Shown here one piece after another: positions 30,100 to 36,610 of a DNA stretch of 38,440 nucleotides. Origin of the DNA: Myxococcota bacterium (lineage in GTDB: Bacteria; Myxococcota_A; UBA9160; PR03); assembly GCA_028284525.1 (NCBI GenBank), contig JANQRO010000162.1:1-38440 (forward strand). Direction: 5' to 3'. Every line of letters starts with the position of its first letter. The stretch's first letter is position 1. The notes beneath the pieces were generated by a model that saw only the letters and a program-made list of their open reading frames with translations, did no database searches and had not been told where the DNA came from. A program made the translations under genes and the position numbers.

Positions 30100-30966
30100 C
30101 TAGAGCGAGAGCAAGCCACCCCCCGCAACGAGTAGCTCCCCGCTGATGTAGTCGGATTCGGGGGTGCAGAAGAGGTAGACCGCACCCGCCGCCTCCTCGG
30201 GGGTACCGGGTCTGCCGAGCGGGATGTTCTGCACGACGTGGTCGCGGGTGCGTTGGTCGAAGCCCACCCGGTAGTCGCTGCCGCCGACCTCGATGGTGGC
30301 GATCTCGTCGCCCTCCCACACCTGGGTGAGCCGGGTCTCGATCAGCCCGAAGGCGACGCAGTTCACGTTCACCCGGTACCGGCCCCACTCTTTGGCGAGG
30401 GTGCGGGTGACGCCGATCAGCGCCGCCTTGGCGGCGGAGTAGCCGATCTGGGTGGCGCCGCCGTAGAACCCCGAGACGGACGAGATGTTCACCACCTTGC
30501 GGTGGTGGCTCGTGCCCGCTTCGCGCTCCCGGGCCGCGGCATCGCGGAGGAAGCGCGACGCGGCGCGGAGGATCCGGAAGGGCGCGGTGGCGTGGACGTC
30601 GAGCATCGCCTGCCACTGCTCGTCTCCGGTCTTCCGGATGCTGCTGTTCCACACATAGCCGGCGTTGTTCACCACGATGTCGAGACCCTCGAAGCGCTCG
30701 AGGGTGTGCGTCACCACGCGCTCGCCGTAGTCGCGCTCGGTGACGTCTCCGGGGAAGGCACTCGCGTGTCCGCCGGCGGATTCGATCTCGGCGGTCACGA
30801 CGTGGGCCGGGTCGGCGTCGAGGTCGGCCACCACGACCGACGCGCCGGCGGCCGCGAGCTTGCGCGCCAGCGCGGCGCCGACGCCGCGGCCGGCGCCCGT
30901 GACGAGGGCGACCCGGCCGTCGAGCTGACCGGGTCGCGCAGAGGGAGCGGGGACGGGAGTCGACAT
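30100..30966 (-). CDS. Short-chain dehydrogenase/reductase (FabG-like)
   Basis: A 288-residue classical SDR: TGAGRGVG (23-30), NNAG (100-103), S162/S163, and Y176-SAA-K180 for catalysis. DLDADP after the second strand favours NAD(H). A charged insertion at about 138-155 (RFLRDAAAREREAGTS) and a longer loop around 215-240 set it apart from the minimal fold. The substrate is not certain. A TAGACT hexamer lies seven bases upstream of its ATG with no ribosome binding site, so a near-leaderless mRNA is possible, although the gene also lies 20 bases after the hydroxyacid dehydrogenase stop and could be read from the same operon. Confidence 0.92.
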   Translation of the reverse strand: MSTPVPAPSARPGQLDGRVALVTGAGRGVGAALARKLAAAGASVVVADLDADPAHVVTAEIESAGGHASAFPGDVTERDYGERVVTHTLERFEGLDIVVNNAGYVWNSSIRKTGDEQWQAMLDVHATAPFRILRAASRFLRDAAAREREAGTSHHRKVVNISSVSGFYGGATQIGYSAAKAALIGVTRTLAKEWGRYRVNVNCVAFGLIETRLTQVWEGDEIATIEVGGSDYRVGFDQRTRDHVVQNIPLGRPGTPEEAAGAVYLFCTPESDYISGELLVAGGGLLSL

Positions 30967-30973
30967 GGCGCGC

Positions 30974-30979
30974 AGTCTA
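30974..30979 (-). promoter_or_regulatory. -10-like TAGACT seven bases before the SDR start
   Basis: Minus strand TAGACT-GCGCGCC-ATG. This resembles the short-leader arrangement at 22338 and 36567, including the GCGCC just before the ATG. It lies inside an apparent operon gap, so it could be an internal promoter. Confidence 0.35.
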
Positions 30980-30986
30980 TCGCGCC

Positions 30987-31985
30987 TCAGCGACTCCCCT
31001 GAAGACGCGCGGTGCCGGCCTCGGGGTTGGCGCAGCTCGGCGGGATCTCGCCACGCCGCACCGCCTCGATGCCCCGAGCCACCGCGTCGGCGATGCCCCG
31101 AAAGCTCCGCTTGGTTCCGCCCCCGATGTGGGGCGTGGGGATCACGTTCTCGGCGAGAAGCGGATCGTCGGGGTCGAAGGGCTCGTCCCAGAAGACGTCG
31201 AGCCCCGCGCCCGCCACCCGACCGTCGCGCAGCGCCTCGAGCAACGCGTCGTAGTCGATCACCGGTCCCCGGGCGATGTTCACGACGAACGCACCGGGCT
31301 TGATCGCCGCAAAGGCCTCGCGCCCCATGAGGCCGATGTTCTCGGGGCTCGCCGGCGCGCCGACCACGACGAAGTCGGCCTGGGCCAGGACCTCCGCCGT
31401 GCGCTCGGCGCCCACGTGGAGGTCGAGGGGGACGCGGGGGTCACGGGGACGCGAGCCCGCGGGGCCGTGGCGCGAGATCGCGAGGACGCGACACCCGAAG
31501 CCCGCCAGGCGCCGGGCGATCTCCTCGCCGATCCCGCCGTAGCCCAGGATCGCCACCGTGCTCTCCCACAGACAGCTGCCGAGCCCCGATCCCACCTGGC
31601 GGTTGCGAAAGCGCTCGAAGGCCCCGGGGATGTCCCGGGCCAGCATCAGCAGGTGGGCGATCGCGAGCTCGGCCACCGATTCGGCGTTCCCGGTGCCGAC
31701 GCTCGGGACGTTCGCCACCAGCACCCCGGCGGCGGTCGCCGCGGGGATGTCGACGCCGTCGAGCCCCACCCCGAACTGGTGCACGAGCTTGAGCCGGGGC
31801 TTGGCCAGGGCCTCGGAGGTGATCTTGGCGATCGCGGGGATCAACACGTCGGCGCGCTCGGCGTGGGTCGCGACTTCGTGGCGGCCGCAGGCGAACACCT
31901 CGTCGTCGGGCAGCCGCTCTTGGAGCGAGGACACCAGCCGGCTGCCCTCGGTGATGCAGACCCCGATGCGGAAGGGATCGGCCAC
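30987..31985 (-). CDS. D-isomer-specific 2-hydroxyacid dehydrogenase
   Basis: A 332-residue NAD(P)-dependent dehydrogenase of the D-2-hydroxyacid family. The Rossmann motif is GYGGIG (148-153), and the catalytic triad is R239 in NIARGPVID, E268 in FWDEPF and H286 in TPHIGG. The N-terminal FGVGLDGVDIPAA is the usual substrate-domain strand. It probably interconverts a 2-keto acid and its D-hydroxy acid (glyoxylate, phosphoglycerate or similar). The start is a GTG at 31985, only six bases after the stop of the AKR-like gene, so it is translated from the same message. It is followed 20 bases later by an SDR. Confidence 0.92.
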   Translation of the reverse strand: MADPFRIGVCITEGSRLVSSLQERLPDDEVFACGRHEVATHAERADVLIPAIAKITSEALAKPRLKLVHQFGVGLDGVDIPAATAAGVLVANVPSVGTGNAESVAELAIAHLLMLARDIPGAFERFRNRQVGSGLGSCLWESTVAILGYGGIGEEIARRLAGFGCRVLAISRHGPAGSRPRDPRVPLDLHVGAERTAEVLAQADFVVVGAPASPENIGLMGREAFAAIKPGAFVVNIARGPVIDYDALLEALRDGRVAGAGLDVFWDEPFDPDDPLLAENVIPTPHIGGGTKRSFRGIADAVARGIEAVRRGEIPPSCANPEAGTARLQGSR

Positions 31986-31991
31986 GGCGCG

Positions 31992-33056
31992 CTACGCGAA
32001 GTAACGCGACGCGGTGGTCGCGGCGGCCACGTTCTCCTGGAGATGTGGCAGCGACTGCATGTCGGCGTTCACCACGTCGAGCCCGTGGGCCAGCACGAAG
32101 GCGTAGCTGCGCTGGAAGGGCGAGAGCCCCGAGCGCAGCACGTCGGCGCTGTAGAACTCGTCGAAGGCGTCGGGCTTCGCGCGGCCGAGGAAGCGACGGC
32201 CGGCGAGGTAGCGACCGGCCTTCATCCCGACCAGGCCGATGCCGGCAGCGCGGGCTTCGTCGAGCACCGGGCGCAGCGCCGTCATCGGCGGCGAGCCCTC
32301 GAGGATCGAGCGATTCTTCCAGTCGTACCAGCCGCCCGGGGTGATCGCGATCATCGCGAGGGAGTAGGCCCCGCTCGCCGTCACCGTGCGCAGCACCGCC
32401 TCGGTGTTCTGATGGGTGCTGACGCCCAGGTGCTTCACCTTGCCCGCGTCCCGTGCGGCCTCGAAGGCCCGGCGGATCTCGTCGCTCCCCACCAGATCGG
32501 TGTTGTTCGCAGCCATCACGTAGTAGGCGTCGACGTGGTCGACCTGGAGCTCTTGCAGGCTGGCATCGAGCTGACTCGACCAGGTCGCGGCCAGCTCCGC
32601 GCGACGCGCCGTCGAGAGTGCCTCTCCCGGCTCGATGTCCCGCGAGGGCACCGCCTTCGAGATCAGAAAGATCTCGTCCCGGTGACGTCGCAGGAAGGGG
32701 ACGAGGTTGGCCTCGGCGTCGCTGTAGTAGCCCCGGTAGCCCACGTCGAAGACGTTGATCCCGGCGTCGAAGGCGGCGTCGAGGAGGTCGTCGCGACGTC
32801 GGCGCGAGAGCGCGGCGCCACACCCAAACACCAGCCGGCTGGCGTTCCACCCGGTGCGTCCGAGGGTGCGGTAGGTCATCTCGGGCCACTCGAGCCCCGT
32901 CCGGGCGTAGTCGCGGGCCGCCGCCACCGCGGCGCGGGCGTCGCCGGAGGAGAGCAGGGTGCGGCCGCTGATGGCCACCATCGCGAGGAGCTCGAGGAAG
33001 CGGCGTCGGCTGGTGACGGGCAGGGTGGGCTCGGGACGCTCGGATGTGTCGGTCAT
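31992..33056 (-). CDS. Tat-exported aldo/keto-reductase-like protein with altered catalytic residues
   Basis: A 354-residue protein whose N terminus carries a Tat signal: S16-RRRF-L followed by LELLAMVAISGRTLL. The remainder is an aldo/keto reductase barrel (YRTLGRTGWNASRLVFGCG, IFLISKAV with the active-site lysine K134, VKHLGVSTHQN). The catalytic aspartate is present as D104 in NVFD. The tyrosine expected five residues later is a glycine (Tyr at +3, +6 and +7 instead), and the histidine of the usual LHWP is a methionine (YYVMAAN, M181). It may therefore have lost normal reductase chemistry or use other residues. GGAGGAG lies just before the ATG. It is the first gene of an AKR-hydroxyacid dehydrogenase-SDR operon. 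Confidence 0.85.
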   Translation of the reverse strand: MTDTSERPEPTLPVTSRRRFLELLAMVAISGRTLLSSGDARAAVAAARDYARTGLEWPEMTYRTLGRTGWNASRLVFGCGAALSRRRRDDLLDAAFDAGINVFDVGYRGYYSDAEANLVPFLRRHRDEIFLISKAVPSRDIEPGEALSTARRAELAATWSSQLDASLQELQVDHVDAYYVMAANNTDLVGSDEIRRAFEAARDAGKVKHLGVSTHQNTEAVLRTVTASGAYSLAMIAITPGGWYDWKNRSILEGSPPMTALRPVLDEARAAGIGLVGMKAGRYLAGRRFLGRAKPDAFDEFYSADVLRSGLSPFQRSYAFVLAHGLDVVNADMQSLPHLQENVAAATTASRYFA

Positions 33057-33219
33057 CGGGCTCCTCCGGCGGGACGGTCTCCATTCTAGGGGGGGCCTCG
33101 GCGCGCGGCGAGCGCTGGCGCGCTCCGCGGCCACCCCCCCGGTCCTGCGCGGGCAGGTCGCGCGCGTTCCGCAGCGCCGGTGACCCGGTAGACTCTGCGT
33201 CGTAGCTCGGGAGCGGCTC

Positions 33220-34275
33220 ATGCGATTCGGGATCTTCTCCACCGTCACCAAAGCCGACGAGCGCAGCGTCCAACAGCTCTTTCGCGAGAACCTCGAGCAG
33301 GTGGAGCTCGCCGAACGGCTCGGCTACGACAGCTTCTGGTTCGCCGAGCACCACTTCTCCACCTACAGCATGATCGCCTCGCCCAACCTGATGGTGGCGT
33401 CGGCGGCGCAGCGCACCGAACGCATCAAGCTCGGCCCGGCGGTGAATGTCTTGCCCTTCCACCACCCGATCCGGCTGGCGGAAGAGGGCGCCATGCTCGA
33501 CATGATGAGCGACGGCCGTCTGCTCTGGGGCATCGGGCGTGGCATCCAGCTCGGCGAGTTCGTGCCTTGGGAGGTGGACCCCGAGCAGAGCCGCGAGATC
33601 TTCGACGAGACCCACCAGGCGGTGATCCGCGCCTGGACCCAGCCCTCTTTCTCCTACGAGGGCCGACACATCCACGTGCCCGAGACGAGCCTCGAGATCC
33701 GCCCGGTGCAGCAGCCCCACCCCCCGGTCTGGACCGCGGGTCTTTCGGAACCCTCGGTGCGCTGGGCAGCGTGGCGGAACTACCCGATCATGGAGGTCTA
33801 CACACTGCTCCCCACCATGCAGCAGCACTGGGAGATCTACCAGAAGGTGAGCGCCGAGTGCGGCCACACGATCGACCACGTGGGGCTCGTCCCGACCCGC
33901 CACGTCTACCTGGCCGAAAGCGATGAGCGGGCCAAGGCCGAGGTGCTGCCGACCCTCGCCACCCGCTGGGAGCAACTCCTCAAACTCGCCAAGCCGGACG
34001 AGACCGCCCAGACGGCCTCCTTCGAATACCTGAAGGGCACCTTCGACGCGGCGGCCCGGGGCGATCTGAGCGAGCTGATGGACCTCGGGATGCTCCTGAT
34101 CGGCACCCCCGAGACGGCGATCCGTCTGATCAAGCGTCACCAGGAGTTCCTTCCACAGCTCCAGTACATGATCCTCTTCTTCGCCTACGGAACTCTCACC
34201 CAGGCCCAGATCTGCAACTCGATGCGCCTCTTCGCGGAAGAGGTGATGCCCGAATTCTCGGAGGAGACCCGATGA
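33220..34275 (+). CDS. LLM-class flavin-dependent monooxygenase (luciferase-like)
   Basis: A 351-residue TIM-barrel flavoprotein of the bacterial luciferase superfamily. FGIFSTVTKADERSVQQLF, YDSFWFAEHHFSTYSMIASP and LWGIGRGIQLGEFVPWEVDP are typical of two-component, FMNH2-using members. The family reaction inserts one oxygen next to a carbonyl, sulfonate or other group, or adds hydroperoxide to an aldehyde. A TAGACT (33189-33194) and a GGGAGCGG site precede the ATG. Its stop overlaps the start of the next gene (ATGA), which with the following two genes makes a four-gene set likely to act together. Confidence 0.93.
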   Translation: MRFGIFSTVTKADERSVQQLFRENLEQVELAERLGYDSFWFAEHHFSTYSMIASPNLMVASAAQRTERIKLGPAVNVLPFHHPIRLAEEGAMLDMMSDGRLLWGIGRGIQLGEFVPWEVDPEQSREIFDETHQAVIRAWTQPSFSYEGRHIHVPETSLEIRPVQQPHPPVWTAGLSEPSVRWAAWRNYPIMEVYTLLPTMQQHWEIYQKVSAECGHTIDHVGLVPTRHVYLAESDERAKAEVLPTLATRWEQLLKLAKPDETAQTASFEYLKGTFDAAARGDLSELMDLGMLLIGTPETAIRLIKRHQEFLPQLQYMILFFAYGTLTQAQICNSMRLFAEEVMPEFSEETR

Positions 34276-34934
34276 GCGCGACGACACCCTGGTTCGGCAC
34301 CCCCCGGGACCCCGGGGTGGTGCCGATCAAGAAGAACCTCTTCGAAGAGGTGATCCACGCCACCGGAGACCTCGAGCTGGTCCCGGTGTTCCCCTACCTG
34401 GGGGACGGCGCCATCGTGCCCTGTCTCAGCTACGCGATGGGCGGTGGCGGCGCCAAGAAGTTTCAGTTCTTTCACGCCAACGACGTGCCCGAGGTGATGA
34501 TCTGTCTCTCCGAGCACAACAGCGCGCTGCGCGCCGGCATGTTGATGTCCTTCCCCGACCTCCACGGGGTGAACAATTTCCTGAAGGACGTCGACGACGA
34601 AGACGCCTACATGCTGGTGGTGGTCGCCATCCGCATGCGGGAGGGTGCGCAACACGAGGGCTTCCTGATGCGCTGTCGCGAGTGCAACGAGCCGGTGTTC
34701 CGCCTCGACCGCGACATCAAGGAGGGACCCGAGCGCCCCTACTACCCCGAGTTCTACGCGTTGCGGCTCTACGCCGATGCCGTCGACCAGTTCAACGCCT
34801 CCGACCGCACCTGCGCCAAGTGCGGGACGGTCCAGGAGCCCTTCCCCCAGGACCAGCTCGGCTGGAAGCGCTACGCGCGTCAGGTCGAGCTGGCCAACCG
34901 CGCCCGCGCCGCCGTCGAAGCGCAGGGCGTCTGA
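34272..34934 (+). CDS. Zinc-ribbon/cupin-like protein resembling 3-hydroxyanthranilate dioxygenase, copy 1
   Basis: A 220-residue protein coupled to the LLM gene by an ATGA overlap. The C-terminal part has the paired cysteines of the extra metal site of bacterial 3-hydroxyanthranilate 3,4-dioxygenase: C135-RE-C138 and C181-AK-C184, separated by an aromatic helix (PYYPEFYALRLYADAVDQF). The N-terminal part (about 30-130) is strand-rich. Instead of the cupin H...E...H iron set it has FFHANDVPEVMICLSEH, so the dioxygenase iron site is not recognisable. The resemblance is one of layout and motif and is inferred, not proven. It probably forms a heteromer with the next gene's product and serves the LLM enzyme. 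Confidence 0.7.
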   Translation: MSATTPWFGTPRDPGVVPIKKNLFEEVIHATGDLELVPVFPYLGDGAIVPCLSYAMGGGGAKKFQFFHANDVPEVMICLSEHNSALRAGMLMSFPDLHGVNNFLKDVDDEDAYMLVVVAIRMREGAQHEGFLMRCRECNEPVFRLDRDIKEGPERPYYPEFYALRLYADAVDQFNASDRTCAKCGTVQEPFPQDQLGWKRYARQVELANRARAAVEAQGV

Positions 34935-34937
34935 GAC

Positions 34938-35504
34938 GTGGCCATGGAAGCCAAACGCGTCGTCCAGCTCTTCCAGGAGGCGGAGTCGGCCTGGGGCTCC
35001 TTCGACGACTTTCCGGCCCTCGAGCCTCGGGTCGACCCGATGCCCCACCTGAGCCGCAACACCGTCTCCCAGCCCTTCTACCTCGCGAGCGAGAGCGACC
35101 AGACCCTGGTGAACGTCTCGGGCGAAGGGGAGATCTGGTTCGCCGGCGAGCGTCCCGAGCGCATGCAGCTCGTCGCCGGGGACAGTGTCTACCTCCCGGC
35201 CGGGGTGCCGAGCCGCGTGATCACCCGCACCCCGAGTCTCCAGGTGCGTCTCAAGGCGCATCCCCCGGCGCGGGAGGCGGTGGCGTGGTACTGCCAAGCC
35301 TGTCAAGCGCTCGTGCACTGGCACGATGTCGGCGCCGACGTGGACGTGCCGCAGGACGAGTACTGGCGAGCGGTGGAGCACTTCAACCGCGACGAGGCGG
35401 CGCGCGCCTGCGGCGCCTGCGGCGCCGCCCATCCCCTCGCCGAGCTCGGCGACATCGCCTGGCCCGAGGTGGCCAAGGCGATCCGCGCGGCGCAGGAGAC
35501 CTAG
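34938..35504 (+). CDS. Zinc-ribbon/cupin-like protein resembling 3-hydroxyanthranilate dioxygenase, copy 2
   Basis: A 188-residue protein starting three bases after copy 1; GTG 34938 is better placed behind AGGGCG, with ATG 34944 as an alternative. It follows the 3-hydroxyanthranilate dioxygenase layout: QPFYLASESDQTLVNVSGEGEIWFAG as cupin strands, GDSVYLPAGVPSRV as the second cupin motif, and WYC119-QA-C122 ... C158-GA-C161-G-AAHP as the zinc-ribbon tail. The iron ligands are gone: no H-x-x-x-x-x-E in the first motif, and the histidine of PAGVPH is a serine. It is clearly a paralogue in type of copy 1. A binding or scaffold role within an LLM complex is the best inference; it is unlikely to cleave rings by itself. 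Confidence 0.75.
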   Translation: MAMEAKRVVQLFQEAESAWGSFDDFPALEPRVDPMPHLSRNTVSQPFYLASESDQTLVNVSGEGEIWFAGERPERMQLVAGDSVYLPAGVPSRVITRTPSLQVRLKAHPPAREAVAWYCQACQALVHWHDVGADVDVPQDEYWRAVEHFNRDEAARACGACGAAHPLAELGDIAWPEVAKAIRAAQET

Positions 35505-35541
35505 CGCGCCGCGGAGGGGAGACGGGACGCGGAGCGTCGGG

Positions 35542-35547
35542 TAGGGT
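35542..35547 (+). promoter_or_regulatory. -10-like TAGGGT six bases before the ytoQ start
   Basis: The sequence reads TAGGGT-CTCGCC-ATG and no ribosome binding site is present. It fits the same short-leader pattern as 22338 and 36567, so ytoQ may be transcribed on its own despite lying only 49 bases after the cupin-like gene. Confidence 0.35.
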
Positions 35548-35553
35548 CTCGCC

Positions 35554-35994
35554 ATGGACTGGACCGTCTACCTCTCCGGGGAAATCCACACCGACTGGCG
35601 CGAGCGTATCGAGACCGGGGCGCGCGCGGCGGGGCTCCCGGTTCGCTTCACCTCGGCGGTCACCGACCACGCCGCCAGCGATGCGGCGGGGGACGTGCTC
35701 GGCAAGGAGCGCGAGCCCTTCTGGCGCGATCACAAGTCGTCGAAGGTGAACGGGATCCGCACCCGGACCCTCCTGGAGCAGTGCGACGTCGCGGTGATCC
35801 GCTTCGGCGACAAGTACAAGCAGTGGAACGCGGCCTTCGACGCCGGCTACTGCGCCGCCAAGGGGAAGCCCTACGTCACCCTCCACGACGAGGACATCGT
35901 CCACGCGCTGAAAGAGGTCGACGCGGCGGCCATGGCCTGGGCCCAGACCCCGGAGCAGGTGGTCGAGATCCTCCGCTACGTCACCCGCCTCTAG
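35554..35994 (+). CDS. ytoQ: YtoQ family protein (nucleoside-deoxyribosyltransferase-like fold)
   Basis: A 146-residue protein matching YtoQ almost throughout: VYLSGEIHTDWRERI, VRFTSAVTDHAASDAAGD, FWRDHKSSKVNGIRTRTLLE, RFGDKYKQWNAAFDAGY and EVDAAAMAWAQTPEQVVEIL. The fold is that of nucleoside 2-deoxyribosyltransferases, with the expected acidic and asparagine residues, but the physiological reaction of YtoQ is not established. It follows the LLM/zinc-ribbon genes by 49 bases on the same strand, which may or may not mean a shared role. Confidence 0.92.
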   Translation: MDWTVYLSGEIHTDWRERIETGARAAGLPVRFTSAVTDHAASDAAGDVLGKEREPFWRDHKSSKVNGIRTRTLLEQCDVAVIRFGDKYKQWNAAFDAGYCAAKGKPYVTLHDEDIVHALKEVDAAAMAWAQTPEQVVEILRYVTRL

Positions 35995-36044
35995 GCGGCG
36001 TCGCGGGGCGGCCGGTGGGTCGCCGGAGCGCTCCCCCGCGCGCG

Positions 36045-36560
36045 CTAACGACGCTTCAGCTCCACCACCGGGATCGTCCGCTCGGTGTTCTTCTGGTACT
36101 TGGCGAAGATCGGCATTCCCGCGCAGATCTGCTCGAACAGATGATCGCGGTCGCTCCCCGCGGTCACCGCGGCGCGCGCCGGAAAGGTCTCGCCGTCGAG
36201 CTCGACCTCGACGTCCGGGTGCGCGACGAGGTTGTGGTACCAGGGCGGGTTGCGCACCGACCCCCCCATCGAGGCGATCAGCAACAAGCGATCGTCGACG
36301 CGGGCGTAGGCGAGGGGGACCGTGCGTCGGGCGCCGCTCTTGGCACCGGTGGTCGTGAGGATCAGACACGGCATCGCCGCGAGCTCCCCGGAGAGCTTGC
36401 CGCCGTTTTTCCGGAGCTCGGCCATCACGGCGTCGTTCACCTGCTGGGTGATCGTGCCCGCGCGCTTCCAGGCTGCGGAGCCGGGGCCGTCGTCGGCGGC
36501 GACCTGCTTGGACATCTTGATGAGTTCGTCGTTGGTGAGACGGAATGTGTCGTCTGCCAT
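36045..36560 (-). CDS. Nitroreductase/deazaflavin (F420)-dependent family protein, DDN-like
   Basis: A 171-residue split-barrel protein. LILTTTGAKSGARRTVPLAY and WYHNLVAHPDVEVEL with its WxHNLxxxP signature are the family marks. The extended N terminus (residues 1-45) is a charged helix bundle. It is a second, clearly different copy beside the one at 28208. TAGCAT (36567-36572) lies six bases upstream of the ATG with spacer CGCGCC, so the message may be leaderless. It probably reduces a quinone or nitro compound with F420H2, if this organism makes F420. Confidence 0.9.
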   Translation of the reverse strand: MADDTFRLTNDELIKMSKQVAADDGPGSAAWKRAGTITQQVNDAVMAELRKNGGKLSGELAAMPCLILTTTGAKSGARRTVPLAYARVDDRLLLIASMGGSVRNPPWYHNLVAHPDVEVELDGETFPARAAVTAGSDRDHLFEQICAGMPIFAKYQKNTERTIPVVELKRR

Positions 36561-36566
36561 GGCGCG

Positions 36567-36572
36567 ATGCTA
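36567..36572 (-). promoter_or_regulatory. -10-like TAGCAT six bases before the DDN-like start
   Basis: Minus strand TAGCAT-CGCGCC-ATG, 14 of 15 bases identical to the arrangement before the LLM gene at 22331. No ribosome binding site lies between. A leaderless or nearly leaderless transcript is suggested. Confidence 0.45.
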
Positions 36573-36610
36573 CCCCACCCGTGTCTCGCCGCGCGGCCCC
36601 GCCGAGATCC

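Noticed and set aside
34272-35504. Calling the two zinc-ribbon proteins 3-hydroxyanthranilate dioxygenases
   Set aside because: The cysteine tail fits, but the iron-binding histidines and glutamate are absent in both, so the enzyme name is not justified.
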